Positions 31,581 to 43,344 of a stretch of 64,000 bases of DNA are shown here, piece by piece. The stretch covers positions 413,656 through 477,655 of the forward strand of contig NZ_JARVRW010000001.1 in assembly GCF_030209475.1 (NCBI RefSeq), given 5' to 3'. The position numbers were made by a program, and so were the translations under genes. Source of the stretch: Microbacterium sp. lyk4-40-TSB-66 (GTDB lineage: Bacteria > Actinomycetota > Actinomycetes > Actinomycetales > Microbacteriaceae). The notes below the pieces were generated by a model. It did no database searches, was not told the DNA's origin, and worked only from the letters and a program-made list of their open reading frames with translations. Position 1 is the first letter of the stretch, and each line of letters begins with the position of its first letter.

Positions 31581-31645
31581 GGCGCCGAACCTACCACAGG
31601 GCGTCTTCAGCCCCCGTCCGGGGCCTGAGGCGTAGGCTGAACGGC

Positions 31646-32797
31646 GTGCCTGCAGTGAACATCGGGATGCCCCGCGTGCCGGAGGTCCTCGCGCCTCGTC
31701 GGAAGACTCGTCAGATCAAGGTCGGCAAGGTGCTCGTCGGCGGTAACGCGCCGGTCAGCGTGCAGTCCATGTGCACGACCCCGACCACCAACATCAACGC
31801 GACGCTGCAGCAGATCGCCGAGCTCACGGCATCCGGTTGCGAGATCGTGCGCGTGGCCGTGCCGTCTCAGGACGACGCGGATGTGCTGCACATCATCGCG
31901 AAGAAGAGCCAGATCCCGGTCATTGCCGACATCCACTTCCAGCCGAAGTACGTCTTCCAGGCTATCGACGCCGGCTGCGGAGCGGTGCGCGTGAACCCCG
32001 GCAACATCCGCAAATTCGACGATCAGGTCGGCGCGATCGCCGCGGCCGCGAAGGCTGCCGGCGTGTCCCTGCGCATCGGCGTGAACGCCGGCTCGCTCGA
32101 CCGCCGCCTGCTCGAGAAGTACGGCAAGGCCACGCCTGAGGCGCTCGTCGAGAGCGCCGTGTGGGAGGCCTCGCTGTTCGAGGAGCACGACTTCCACGAC
32201 TTCAAGATCTCGGTGAAGCACAACGACCCCATCGTCATGGTGAAGGCCTACCGCCTGCTCGCCGAGCGGGGCGACTGGCCCCTGCACCTCGGCGTGACCG
32301 AGGCGGGACCTGCCTTCCAGGGCACGATCAAGAGCGCCACCGCGTTCGGCATCCTGCTGTCGGAGGGCATCGGCGACACCATCCGCGTCTCGCTGTCGGC
32401 CCCGCCCGCCGAGGAGGTCAAGGTCGGTCACCAGATCCTGCAGTCGCTCAACCTGCGCGAGCGCAAGCTCGAGATCGTCTCGTGCCCCTCGTGCGGCCGG
32501 GCGCAGGTCGACGTCTACACCCTGGCCGACGACGTCACCGAGGGTCTGAAAGACCTGACCGTGCCCCTGCGCGTGGCCGTCATGGGCTGCGTCGTCAACG
32601 GTCCCGGAGAAGCGCGCGACGCCGACCTGGGCGTGGCATCCGGAAACGGCAAGGGCCAGATCTTCGTCAAGGGTCAGGTCGTCAAGACCGTGCCCGAGGC
32701 CGAGATCGTGCAGACGCTCATCGAAGAGGCCAACCGCCTCGCCGATGAGATGGGCCCCGACGCCACCCCCGGCACCGCGCAGGTGGTCACGGCCTGA
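31646..32797 (+). CDS. ispG: 4-hydroxy-3-methylbut-2-enyl diphosphate synthase
   Basis: A 383-residue iron-sulfur enzyme of the MEP pathway, converting MEcPP to HMBPP. The TIM-barrel part begins [16 protein letters not shown] and contains VADIHF-like [10 protein letters not shown]; the [4Fe-4S] ligands are the cysteines in SCPSCGRAQ and [12 protein letters not shown], plus a conserved Glu downstream. GTG 31646 is preferred over GTG 31655 and ATG 31667 because TAGGCT (31633-31638) ends seven bases before it, the leaderless arrangement seen elsewhere here. It is transcribed divergently from trpEG. Confidence 0.95.
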   Translation: MPAVNIGMPRVPEVLAPRRKTRQIKVGKVLVGGNAPVSVQSMCTTPTTNINATLQQIAELTASGCEIVRVAVPSQDDADVLHIIAKKSQIPVIADIHFQPKYVFQAIDAGCGAVRVNPGNIRKFDDQVGAIAAAAKAAGVSLRIGVNAGSLDRRLLEKYGKATPEALVESAVWEASLFEEHDFHDFKISVKHNDPIVMVKAYRLLAERGDWPLHLGVTEAGPAFQGTIKSATAFGILLSEGIGDTIRVSLSAPPAEEVKVGHQILQSLNLRERKLEIVSCPSCGRAQVDVYTLADDVTEGLKDLTVPLRVAVMGCVVNGPGEARDADLGVASGNGKGQIFVKGQVVKTVPEAEIVQTLIEEANRLADEMGPDATPGTAQVVTA

Positions 32798-32875
32798 CCG
32801 AGACATCTCCTGGTCCGCGCGAAAGCAATTGGACCATGAGCACTCGGCTTTTGTTCCGATAGCGTCGGAAGTCTC

Positions 32876-34060
32876 ATGTCAGAGACTCCTTCCGCCAGCC
32901 TCGCCCGTCCGCTCATCGCCGGGGTCGTCACCGCCCTCGTCGGCTTCACCAGCACCTTCGCGGTCGTGCTGACCGGGCTGCGGGCCGTGGGCGCCACCCC
33001 CGAGCAGGCGGCGAGCGGCCTGCTGGCCATCACGCTCGTCGTCGGGATCGGCTGCATCCTGCTCGCCGGGCGCTATCGCATCCCGATCACCGTCGCCTGG
33101 TCGACGCCGGGCGTGGCGTTGCTGGCGGCGACGGGCTCGGTCGACGGAGGCTGGCCGGCGGTCGTGGGCGGATTCCTCGTATCGGCCGCGCTCATCCTGT
33201 GCACGGCGCTCTTCCCCCCTCTCGGGGCCCTCATCGCCCGCATCCCGCCCTCCATCGCCCAGGCGATGCTCGCTGGCGTGCTGCTCCCGCTGTGCGTGGC
33301 GCCTTTCGTCGGCGTGGTCGACGATCCCTGGGGCGTCGCGCCCGTGCTGATCGTGTGGCTGGTGGCATCCCGGTTCCTTCCGCGCTGGGCGGTTCCGCTC
33401 GCCTTCGTCGCGGCGATCGTCGTGGTGGCGGTCGAACTCGCGCGCACCGGCACGCGGATGGATGCCGCAACCCTCGTGCCGGGGCTGGAGTTCACCGCTC
33501 CGACCCTCACCGTGGGCTCTGTCATCGGCATCGCCCTCCCGCTCTTCATCGTCACGATGGCGTCGCAGAACGTGCCCGGCGTCGCCGTCATGCGCAGCCT
33601 CGGCTTCACCATCCCGTGGCGTCCGGCCATGCTCGTCACCGGACTCGGCAGCGCCGCCGCGGCCGGATTCGGCTGGCACGCCATGAACCTCGGAGCCATC
33701 AGCGCGGCGATCGCCGCGGGACCCGACTCCCACCCCGATCCGAAGCGTCGGTGGGTCGCGGGGGTGTCGGCCGGGGGAACCTACCTCGTCCTCGGTGCGC
33801 TGTCGGCGGCGTTCGCCGCGATCGTGCTCGTCGCGCCCGCCGGCGTCATCCCCGCCGTCGCGGGCGTCGCGCTGTTCGGCGCGTTCGGCTCCGCGGTGCA
33901 GCAGGCGATCGACGACCCGGGCGAGCGCGTGCCGGCGGTCGTGACGTTCCTCGTCGCGGCATCCGGAATCGCGGTGTTCGGCGTGAGCGCGGCGTTCTGG
34001 GCGCTCGTGGCGGGGCTCCTCGTGCGCGTCGTGCTGCATGCGGGGAAGCGCGCGGGCTGA
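32876..34060 (+). CDS. BenE-family benzoate/purine-like membrane transporter
   Basis: A 394-residue transporter with about twelve membrane helices. The conserved N-terminal block AGVVTALVGFTSTFAVVLTG and PITVAWSTPGVALL, plus IVTMASQNVPGVAVM and GWHAMNLGAI, identify the BenE family, whose founding member takes up benzoate by proton symport. No aromatic-degradation gene is nearby, so the substrate is open. TAGCGT (32860-32865) ends ten bases before the ATG, giving a leader of only a few bases. The gap to ispG (78 bases) contains no obvious terminator. Confidence 0.86.
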   Translation: MSETPSASLARPLIAGVVTALVGFTSTFAVVLTGLRAVGATPEQAASGLLAITLVVGIGCILLAGRYRIPITVAWSTPGVALLAATGSVDGGWPAVVGGFLVSAALILCTALFPPLGALIARIPPSIAQAMLAGVLLPLCVAPFVGVVDDPWGVAPVLIVWLVASRFLPRWAVPLAFVAAIVVVAVELARTGTRMDAATLVPGLEFTAPTLTVGSVIGIALPLFIVTMASQNVPGVAVMRSLGFTIPWRPAMLVTGLGSAAAAGFGWHAMNLGAISAAIAAGPDSHPDPKRRWVAGVSAGGTYLVLGALSAAFAAIVLVAPAGVIPAVAGVALFGAFGSAVQQAIDDPGERVPAVVTFLVAASGIAVFGVSAAFWALVAGLLVRVVLHAGKRAG

Positions 34061-34219
34061 GACGGCCGCGTCGTTCTCGCGCCGGGTGACCGCGGCGGTG
34101 CGTACGGGTGAACACGCCGCGTCGCGCGTGTCGGTGGCCCCCGGGAAGCCCGCTGGGCAAGTCCGGGCCGTTCTCTGTGCGGGGCGGTGCGGGAACGCGG
34201 GTGCGGGGTCCTACCAACC

Positions 34220-34852
34220 TCAGTGCAGGGAGCCCGCCGGGGTCGAGAGATCCTCGACCACCGCGACGCAGGTGCGCACCACGATCTCGAGCGCCCGCGC
34301 GATGTCGGCGAGGGGGAGCGAGGGTGCGCCGGCGGGGGCGTCCTCACGCGCGTACGGCACGTGCACGAAGCCGGCCCGCACGCCCGGGGAGGCGGCATCC
34401 AGGGCGGTGAACATGACCTCATTGCAGACGAACGTCCCGGCGGAATACGAGACCGCGGACGGGATCCCTGCGTCGGCCACCGCGGCCGCGACGGCCTTGA
34501 CGGGGATCGTCGCGAAGTACGCCGCAGGGCCGCCGAGAACCACGGGCAGGTCGACGGGCTGCGCGCCGTCGTTGTCGGGGATCCGCGCATCGGCGAGGTT
34601 GATGGCCACCCGTTCGGGGGTGATCTGGCTGCGGCCACCCGCGAGCCCCGTTGCGACGATGACGTCGGGGCGGTGGACGGCGATGAGCGCGCGCAGGCGC
34701 GCCGCCGCCGCGTCGAAAGCGACCGGCAGCACCTCGACGACCAGTCGCTCCGGCCCACGCCAGCCTGCGGCGACCGTGTTCACCGAGTCGCCCGACGGGT
34801 TCGTGGCGTCGCCCGCGAACGGCTCGAAACCGGTGAGCAGGATCGTGGTCAT
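34220..34852 (-). CDS. pcp: Pyroglutamyl-peptidase I
   Basis: A 210-residue cysteine peptidase (family C15) that removes N-terminal pyroglutamate from peptides. The opening ILLTGFEPFAGDATNPS is diagnostic; the catalytic Cys lies in SYSAGTFVCNEVMF, the His in VHVPYARE, and the Glu in ITPERVAINLADARIPDN. ATG 34852 is chosen because TAGCCT on the minus strand (34859-34864) ends exactly six bases before it; GTG 34855 is the alternative. The gene is monocistronic, between the BenE gene (convergent) and the sigma factor (divergent). Confidence 0.92.
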   Translation of the reverse strand: MTTILLTGFEPFAGDATNPSGDSVNTVAAGWRGPERLVVEVLPVAFDAAAARLRALIAVHRPDVIVATGLAGGRSQITPERVAINLADARIPDNDGAQPVDLPVVLGGPAAYFATIPVKAVAAAVADAGIPSAVSYSAGTFVCNEVMFTALDAASPGVRAGFVHVPYAREDAPAGAPSLPLADIARALEIVVRTCVAVVEDLSTPAGSLH

Positions 34853-34995
34853 CACTCCAGGCTATGTCGTGACCCGGCGGTCGGCCCGATCTGCGGCGGA
34901 GCATTCGGCGACACGAGGGCGCCGGTGCGCCGCGGTGAGTCTTCCCGTCAATTTTGCGTGCGCTGTTGTCGTTTCGTTATCGGGTGGGGGAACCG

Positions 34996-35553
34996 GTGCG
35001 GGTTTCGCGGACACTACTGAGTGTGGATGACGACGACGCCGGGCTGTGGACCCGGGTGCGCCAAGGCGACGAGCTTGCGCTCGCCGCGCTGTTCGATCGG
35101 CATGAGGCGCGGCTGTTCCGGCATGCGTCGCGGTTGCTGACGCACCGGGAGGATGCGAAGGATGCCGTGACGGTGGCGTTCTTCGAGTTGTGGCGCAAGC
35201 GCGTCACGGTGCGTCTGGTGGAGGGGTCGCCGTTGCCGTGGTTGTTGACGACGGTGGCGCATTGCGCGCGGAATCTGGAGCGTTCGAGTCGGCGGTATCG
35301 GGCGCTGCTCGATCGTGCGCCGGTGGTCGAGGCGGCGTCGTCGGCGGGGCATGACGACAGTGGGGTGCTGTCGGCGTTGAAGCGTCTGCCGGAGCGGGAG
35401 CAGGCGGTCGTGGTGCTGTCGGTGTTGGAGGGGTATGCCGAGCGCGAGGTGGCGCAGGCCCTGGGTGTTCCTGCCGGGACGGTGAAGTCGCGGTTGGCCC
35501 GCGCCAAAGCGAAACTGCGCGATGAACTCGCGCTGGAAGGGGTTCGGGCATGA
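34996..35553 (+). CDS. ECF-type RNA polymerase sigma factor
   Basis: A 185-residue sigma factor with region 2 (LAALFDRHEARLFRHASRLL to VTVAFFELWRKR) and region 4 helix-turn-helix (LPEREQAVVVLSVLEGYAER, VAQALGVPAGTVKSRLARAK). There is no sigma 1.1 or region 3. The start is uncertain: GTG 34996 lies after a G-rich stretch, with TTG 34954 and GTG 35023 in frame as alternatives. Codon use differs from neighbours: many TTG, GCG and GTG codons where flanking genes use CTC, GCC and GTC. Its stop overlaps the ATG of the next gene, so the two form an operon, probably sigma factor and membrane regulator. Confidence 0.88.
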   Translation: MRVSRTLLSVDDDDAGLWTRVRQGDELALAALFDRHEARLFRHASRLLTHREDAKDAVTVAFFELWRKRVTVRLVEGSPLPWLLTTVAHCARNLERSSRRYRALLDRAPVVEAASSAGHDDSGVLSALKRLPEREQAVVVLSVLEGYAEREVAQALGVPAGTVKSRLARAKAKLRDELALEGVRA

Positions 35554-36731
35554 ACGATGAACTGACGCCCTCCGAGCGTTCGGCTCTGCGCGCTCAGATC
35601 CTGGGTGGTGCGCGCGGGATCAAGCCCGTCGGTGCGCATCGCAACGCGGTGATCGCGGGATCCATCGCCGCGGTGCTCGTGGTCGCGATCGCCGGGGGAG
35701 TGGCTGCGACGTCGACACTCAGCGCCCCGCCTATCGCGACGACGCCGTCTCCGAGCGCGACGGTGTCCGTGGCGCCGGCGCCGACGGCTGCACCGACGGC
35801 GAGTCCGACCGTATTGCCCGACACCGTTCGACCCGTGATCGCCTTCGGCGGGGATTGCGCTCGGATGCTGTCGCTCGACGAAGTGTCGAGCTTGACGGGC
35901 GGGGGCAGTTCGTCCTTCCTCCCCGATCAGCGGCTCGCAATGAGCTTCCAAGGATCGCTGGCGTCGATCGGGGGGATCTCCTGCTCTTGGATGACACCGA
36001 CCTCAGCTGTCTCGGTGGTCGTCGCTGCGGAGGGGGCGATAGATCGCGAGTTCGCCGCATCACTCGGGCAGATCGATTGCTCGGGGTTCGCGTGCGTGAA
36101 GGGACGAGCGGTCGGCGATCTGTGGATCGGAGTGCAGATGCCCGTCCTGCCGTCGGACGTGCCGGGGGGACTGACGGAGGGCGAGGAAACCGACGCCTCC
36201 GTTCGCATCGATGCAATCATCTCGACGGTGTCGAACAAGCCGCATACGGCACCTGTGCCCGTGGGGACCGGATCGGATCCGTCGTCGTGGGCACTGCCCG
36301 ATTGCGATGCCCTCCGGCGGGCGCTCGAGGACGTGACCGGCGAGAGATTGACGGGGGATCTGCGCGAGGGCTCAGCGCCCCTCGACGGCGGCCTGGCACA
36401 GCAGGTGGTCGCCAGCTCGGCGGGAGTGACGACGTGCGCGTTCGGCGCCGCCGACCAGGAGAGCCGGTCGGCGATAACTATCAGACTGACGCCCGGAGTC
36501 GCGGATCCGCCGCAGTCGGTCCTCGACGTCCCCTTCACCTTCACGACGGAAGTGGGGGGCGCCGACAGGGCGTGGACGCAGACTGCGTACGACCACGTGT
36601 ACGACATGGACCTCATGGCGACCGTCGGGCAGAACAGCGTTGTCATCCATCGGATGACGTCGCAACCGGCTGTGACGGATGCCGAGTTAATTGCGGCGAC
36701 CGTAATCGACCTCGTCGATGGGCGCGGGTGA
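35550..36731 (+). CDS. Membrane-anchored protein with extracytoplasmic Cys-containing modules; possible anti-sigma or sensor
   Basis: A 393-residue protein of unknown function, coupled to the sigma gene (ATGA overlap). Residues 1-30 are cytoplasmic and short (LTPSERSALRAQIL), 33-55 form one membrane helix, and a Thr/Ala/Pro-rich linker (about 65-90) leads to two similar outside modules: DCARMLSLDEVSSLTGG to ISCSWMTP and FACVKG, then DCDALRRALEDVTGERLTG to VTTCAFG. Operon position suggests it controls the sigma factor, but it lacks the zinc anti-sigma motif HxxxCxxC. The first module resembles the lipoprotein at 57846-58502. Base composition is somewhat more AT-rich than the window. Confidence 0.7.
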   Translation: MNDELTPSERSALRAQILGGARGIKPVGAHRNAVIAGSIAAVLVVAIAGGVAATSTLSAPPIATTPSPSATVSVAPAPTAAPTASPTVLPDTVRPVIAFGGDCARMLSLDEVSSLTGGGSSSFLPDQRLAMSFQGSLASIGGISCSWMTPTSAVSVVVAAEGAIDREFAASLGQIDCSGFACVKGRAVGDLWIGVQMPVLPSDVPGGLTEGEETDASVRIDAIISTVSNKPHTAPVPVGTGSDPSSWALPDCDALRRALEDVTGERLTGDLREGSAPLDGGLAQQVVASSAGVTTCAFGAADQESRSAITIRLTPGVADPPQSVLDVPFTFTTEVGGADRAWTQTAYDHVYDMDLMATVGQNSVVIHRMTSQPAVTDAELIAATVIDLVDGRG

Positions 36732-36806
36732 GCTGCGCCGCGCGATTGCTCGTCTCGGGCTGGGGCATCCGAAACCCCCACCCGACCGGCCGTAGACTCG
36801 ACTCTC

Positions 36807-38603
36807 GTGGTCACCCGTCTGTCGAACTACTTCCTCCGCACGCTCCGCGAAGATCCCTCGGATGCCGAGGTAACGAGCCACCGCCTGCTCGTGCGCGCCG
36901 GTTACATCCGCCGCAACGCCCCGGGCATCTTCGCGTGGCTGCCGCTGGGCCTGAAGGTCAAGGCGAAGATCGAGGCCGTCGTCCGCGAGGAGATGGCGAA
37001 CGCGGGCGCGTTCGAGGTGCACTTCCCGGCGCTGCTTCCCCGTGAACCGTACGAGGTCACGGGCCGCTGGGAGGAGTACGGCGATGCCCTGTTCCGTCTG
37101 CAGGACCGCAAGGGCGCCGACTACCTGCTCGCGCCGACGCACGAGGAGATGTTCACCCTCCTGGTGAAGGACCTGTACTCGTCGTACAAGGACCTCCCGC
37201 TGACGCTGTACCAGATCCAGGACAAGTACCGCGACGAGGCGCGTCCGCGCGCCGGACTCCTGCGCGGCCGCGAGTTCACGATGAAGGACGCCTACTCGTT
37301 CGACGCCACGGACGCCGGACTCGACGCCTCCTACCAGGCCCAGCGCGACGCCTATGAGCGCATCTTCACGCGCCTCGGCCTCGAGTACGTGATCGTCGCC
37401 GCCGACGCGGGGGCGATGGGCGGGTCGAAGTCGGAGGAGTTCCTGCACCCGACCCCCATCGGCGAAGACACGTTCGTGCGCTCGTCCGGCGGATACGCGG
37501 CCAACGTCGAGGCGTTCACGACCGTCGCGCCCGAGGCGCTGCCCATCGAGGGGCAGCGGGATGCCGAGATCTTCGACTCGCCGAACACCCCGACCATCGC
37601 GACCCTCGTCGACCACTCGAACGCCCACCTCGACGCTCCGGCGCCCGGCGTCGCCGGACCCGCGACCGCCGAGGCGACCGCGTGGACGGCGGCTCACACG
37701 TTGAAGAACGTCGTGCTCGCCCTGACCCACCTCGACGGCACGCGCGAGCTCGTCGTCGTGGGCCTTCCGGGCGATCGCGACGTCGACGACAAGCGCGTCG
37801 AGGTCGCCTTCGCGCCCGCCGAGGTCGAGGCCGCGACCGAGGCCGACTTCGCCAAGAACCCGCTGCTGGTCAAGGGGTACATCGGTCCCTGGTCGCCGAC
37901 CGGCCCCGTGCTGGGCGAGGAGTCGGCCACGAACATCCGTTACGTGCTCGACCCCCGCGTCGTCGATGGAACCGCGTGGATCACCGGCGCGAACATCGAT
38001 CAGAAGCACGTGCACTCGCTCGTCGCGGGCCGCGACTTCGTGGGCGACGGCTTCGTCGAGGTCGCCACGGTGCGACCCGGCGACCCGGCGCCCGACGGCT
38101 CGGGTCCGGTGGAGCTGGCGCGTGGGATGGAGATCGGTCACGTCTTCCAGCTGGGCCGCAAGTACGCCGAGGCGCTGGGATTGAAGGTGCTCGACGAGAA
38201 CGGCAAGCTCGCCACCGTCACGATGGGCTCGTACGGCATCGGCGTCACCCGCATCCTCGCGATCATCGCCGAGCTCAACAACGACGCGAAGGGCCTCATC
38301 TGGCCCGAGTCGGTCGCCCCGTTCGACGTGCACGTCGTCGCCACGGGCCGTGACGCCGTCGCATTCGAGCTCGCGGCATCCGTCTCGGATCAGCTGGAGG
38401 CCGCCGGCCTCGACGTGCTCTACGACGACCGCCCCAAGGTTTCACCCGGTGTGAAGTTCGGCGACGCCGAGCTCGTCGGCATCCCGCGGATCCTCATCGT
38501 CGGTCGCGGCGCGGCCGAGGGCCAGGTCGAGCTCTGGGATCGCCGCACGGGCGAGCGCGAGACCGTCGCGGTCGCCGACGCGGTGACGGCGCTCACGCGC
38601 TGA
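36807..38603 (+). CDS. proS: Prolyl-tRNA synthetase, bacterial type
   Basis: A 598-residue class II synthetase charging tRNA-Pro. The N-terminus ([20 protein letters not shown]) and motif 2 ([20 protein letters not shown]) are typical; motif 3 is [15 protein letters not shown] and the anticodon-binding domain follows. A large insertion between motifs 2 and 3 (about residues 225-400) corresponds to the INS editing domain that clears mischarged Ala-tRNA-Pro. TAGACT (36793-36798) ends eight bases before the GTG, with no ribosome site, so a leaderless or near-leaderless transcript is likely. Confidence 0.96.
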   Translation: MVTRLSNYFLRTLREDPSDAEVTSHRLLVRAGYIRRNAPGIFAWLPLGLKVKAKIEAVVREEMANAGAFEVHFPALLPREPYEVTGRWEEYGDALFRLQDRKGADYLLAPTHEEMFTLLVKDLYSSYKDLPLTLYQIQDKYRDEARPRAGLLRGREFTMKDAYSFDATDAGLDASYQAQRDAYERIFTRLGLEYVIVAADAGAMGGSKSEEFLHPTPIGEDTFVRSSGGYAANVEAFTTVAPEALPIEGQRDAEIFDSPNTPTIATLVDHSNAHLDAPAPGVAGPATAEATAWTAAHTLKNVVLALTHLDGTRELVVVGLPGDRDVDDKRVEVAFAPAEVEAATEADFAKNPLLVKGYIGPWSPTGPVLGEESATNIRYVLDPRVVDGTAWITGANIDQKHVHSLVAGRDFVGDGFVEVATVRPGDPAPDGSGPVELARGMEIGHVFQLGRKYAEALGLKVLDENGKLATVTMGSYGIGVTRILAIIAELNNDAKGLIWPESVAPFDVHVVATGRDAVAFELAASVSDQLEAAGLDVLYDDRPKVSPGVKFGDAELVGIPRILIVGRGAAEGQVELWDRRTGERETVAVADAVTALTR

Positions 38604-38731
38604 CCCTCTTCTCGCTGCGAGACGGCATCTCGCCGACGGAACGGTTGCAGGCTGCGACCGACCCGTCGACGGGATGCCGTTTCGCGGTCAAGAGGCGTCG
38701 GCCCCGGTGGCACATCGGTAGCGTGGATGCC

Positions 38732-39553
38732 ATGATCGCCGCTCCCCGCCTGTCGCTGTCCGACGGCTCCACGATCCCGCAGATCGGCATCGGCACCTAC
38801 AAGGTGCCCGCCGACGTCACCGCCGATCTCGTCGAGGGTGCCCTGGCCGCGGGCTACCGCCACGTCGACACCGCCGCCCTGTACGGGAACGAGGCCGAGG
38901 TCGGGCAGGGACTGCGCGCCTCGGGCCTCGACCGTGACGAGGTCTTCGTCACCACCAAGGTGTGGAACGACGACCAGGGCTTCGACGCGACGCTCCGCGC
39001 GTTCGATGCGAGCAGCGCACGTCTGGGCCTCGACCGTGTCGACCTCTACCTCATCCACTGGCCCATCCCCAGCGCTGATCGCTACGTCGACACGTGGCGC
39101 GCGCTGCTGCGGTTGCAGCAGGAAGGGCGGGCCACCTCGATCGGCGTCAGCAATTTCGCGATCGCGCACCTCGAGCGCCTCCACGACGAAACCGGGGTGC
39201 TCCCCGCGGTGAACCAGGTCGAACTGCATCCGCGCTTCCCCCAGAACGGTCTCGTCGACTGGGACGCGGCGAACGGCATCGTCACCGAGTCATGGGCGCC
39301 GCTGGCGCGCGGCGGATTGCTCGACGAGCCCGTGCTCGTGCGGATCGCCGAGCGTTACGGCAAGACCCCCGCGCAGGTCGTGGTGCGCTGGCATCTCGAC
39401 CGGGGGCTCGTCGTGTTCCCCAAGTCCGTGTCGCTCGAACGCATCCGCGAGAACGGCGACGTGTTCGACTTCACGCTCGACGCCGACGACCACGCCGCCA
39501 TCGCCGGTCTCGACACGGGCGAGCGCACCGGGCGCGACCCCGCCCTCGACTGA
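38732..39553 (+). CDS. Aldo-keto reductase
   Basis: A 273-residue NADPH-dependent reductase of the AKR5 type (2,5-diketo-gluconate reductase-like). Catalytic residues are in place: Asp and Tyr in HVDTAALYGNEAEVG, Lys in VTTKVWND, His in LIHWPIP. The cofactor motif is VVFPKSVSLERIRENGDVFDF. The substrate is not predictable. A TAGCGT box (38719-38724) ends seven bases before ATG 38732, which decides the start against GTG 38723. Confidence 0.9.
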   Translation: MIAAPRLSLSDGSTIPQIGIGTYKVPADVTADLVEGALAAGYRHVDTAALYGNEAEVGQGLRASGLDRDEVFVTTKVWNDDQGFDATLRAFDASSARLGLDRVDLYLIHWPIPSADRYVDTWRALLRLQQEGRATSIGVSNFAIAHLERLHDETGVLPAVNQVELHPRFPQNGLVDWDAANGIVTESWAPLARGGLLDEPVLVRIAERYGKTPAQVVVRWHLDRGLVVFPKSVSLERIRENGDVFDFTLDADDHAAIAGLDTGERTGRDPALD

Positions 39554-39634
39554 GTCCGCGTCCCGCGTGACGGCCGCGCGCCCGTCCGCGTGGGAGACCG
39601 GGCGACGCGGCGTGGACGAGACGGCATCCGGTCG

Positions 39635-40444
39635 CTACGCGTCCAGCCGCGCATAGCGCGCACGGAAGATCGTGAACACGCCGTAAGAGAGGAACCCGAG
39701 CCCCACGAGCGTCGCGAGGAACGGGCCCGTGGGCAGCGCGACCAGCGCGGACACCGCCCCGTCGAGACCGCCCGCCGTGTCGGGCTCGATCCGCACGGCG
39801 GCGATGACGAGTAGCACCCCCACGATGACGAGCGCCACGCCCTTCGCGAGGAATCCCACTACGCCCAGTGCGCTGAGCACGTGTCCCCCCGCGCCGTCGG
39901 GCAGTCGTACCTTGCCGCGGAACGAGCGCCGCAAGCCCATCCACCCGAACCCGATCCCCACGCCCGCCACGGCCAGCCCCACGACACCCAGCACGAAACC
40001 GCCGATGGGGAGGGTGAGCACGACTCCGCTGGCGTCCTCGGCGGCCTGCTCTGCGTGGGGGCGGGCACCGAGGGCGACGGATGCCGAGATCACCCCGATC
40101 ACGACGAAGACGATGCCCTGGGGTGCTTCTGCGGCGATGCGCGCCACGCGCTTCCACCCCGACAGCCCGCGCGGGGCGACGGCCTGCAGCAGATGCCAGC
40201 ACCCCAGGGCCACGAGGCCGACCGCTAGCGCCCCCAGCGCGAGCGCCCCCAGCGGGAGCGCCGCCACCGCGCGGAACGCCCCGGTCTGATCGGTGTCCTC
40301 GGCGGCCCCGAAGCCCACGGCGAGCACGAGCCCGCCGACGAGCAGATGCAGGATGCCGTTGGCGACGTAGCCCGCGCGGGCGGCGACGCGGAAGGCGGGG
40401 TTGGCCTCGGCGTCGCGCGCGACGGAGCGAGCGGAGGAGGGCAT
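39635..40444 (-). CDS. DUF1206-type polytopic membrane protein
   Basis: A 269-residue protein with six hydrophobic segments arranged as three similar pairs. The repeated pattern of AR(A/x)GYVANGILHLLVG, FLAKGVALVIVGVLL and KRVARIAAEAPQGIVFVVIG is that of DUF1206 proteins, whose function is unknown. ATG 40444 is chosen because TACGGT on the minus strand (40451-40456) ends exactly six bases before it. It is divergent from glycogen phosphorylase, which has its own TACGGT box with the same spacing. Confidence 0.82.
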   Translation of the reverse strand: MPSSARSVARDAEANPAFRVAARAGYVANGILHLLVGGLVLAVGFGAAEDTDQTGAFRAVAALPLGALALGALAVGLVALGCWHLLQAVAPRGLSGWKRVARIAAEAPQGIVFVVIGVISASVALGARPHAEQAAEDASGVVLTLPIGGFVLGVVGLAVAGVGIGFGWMGLRRSFRGKVRLPDGAGGHVLSALGVVGFLAKGVALVIVGVLLVIAAVRIEPDTAGGLDGAVSALVALPTGPFLATLVGLGFLSYGVFTIFRARYARLDA

Positions 40445-40630
40445 CCCGGAACCGTATTGCCTCTTCCTTCCGAGCACCACTCGCTTGCGCACGCGCGGCG
40501 AAACCCCCCGCGGCCGGCATGGTGGGGCCGCCTGTGGGGTTCCTTCAAGGATTACGGCGAACGGGTGAAGATCATGTGTCGTTCCCGTTCCGCCTTGGCG
40601 CCACGGCGTGCGACTCATTACGGTCGGAAG

Positions 40631-43126
<2,496 letters not shown>

Positions 43127-43135
43127 CGCGGACTC

Positions 43136-43183
43136 CGGATGCCGCGGCCCGGGCGCTCGCCCGAGGTCGCGGCATCCGTCGTT
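43136..43183 (+). terminator. Terminator hairpin after glgP
   Basis: Perfect arms CGGATGCCGCG (43136-43146) and CGCGGCATCCG (43168-43178) followed by TCGTT, ten bases after the stop. The arms consist of the 7-mer GGATGCC/GGCATCC that recurs across the window. Confidence 0.65.
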
Positions 43184-43344
43184 CCGGGTCAGCGCCTGCC
43201 CGCCCGTACCGGCAGCACGGCGCGCACCGGTTCTGCACCCCCGTGTCCGTCCTGGCAGGAAGACGCCGTCCGGTGACCGACGCGCGGCTGTCGCGACCGG
43301 TCCGTCGGCGACAGAGTGGGAGTCGACCCGACCTCGGAGGACCC

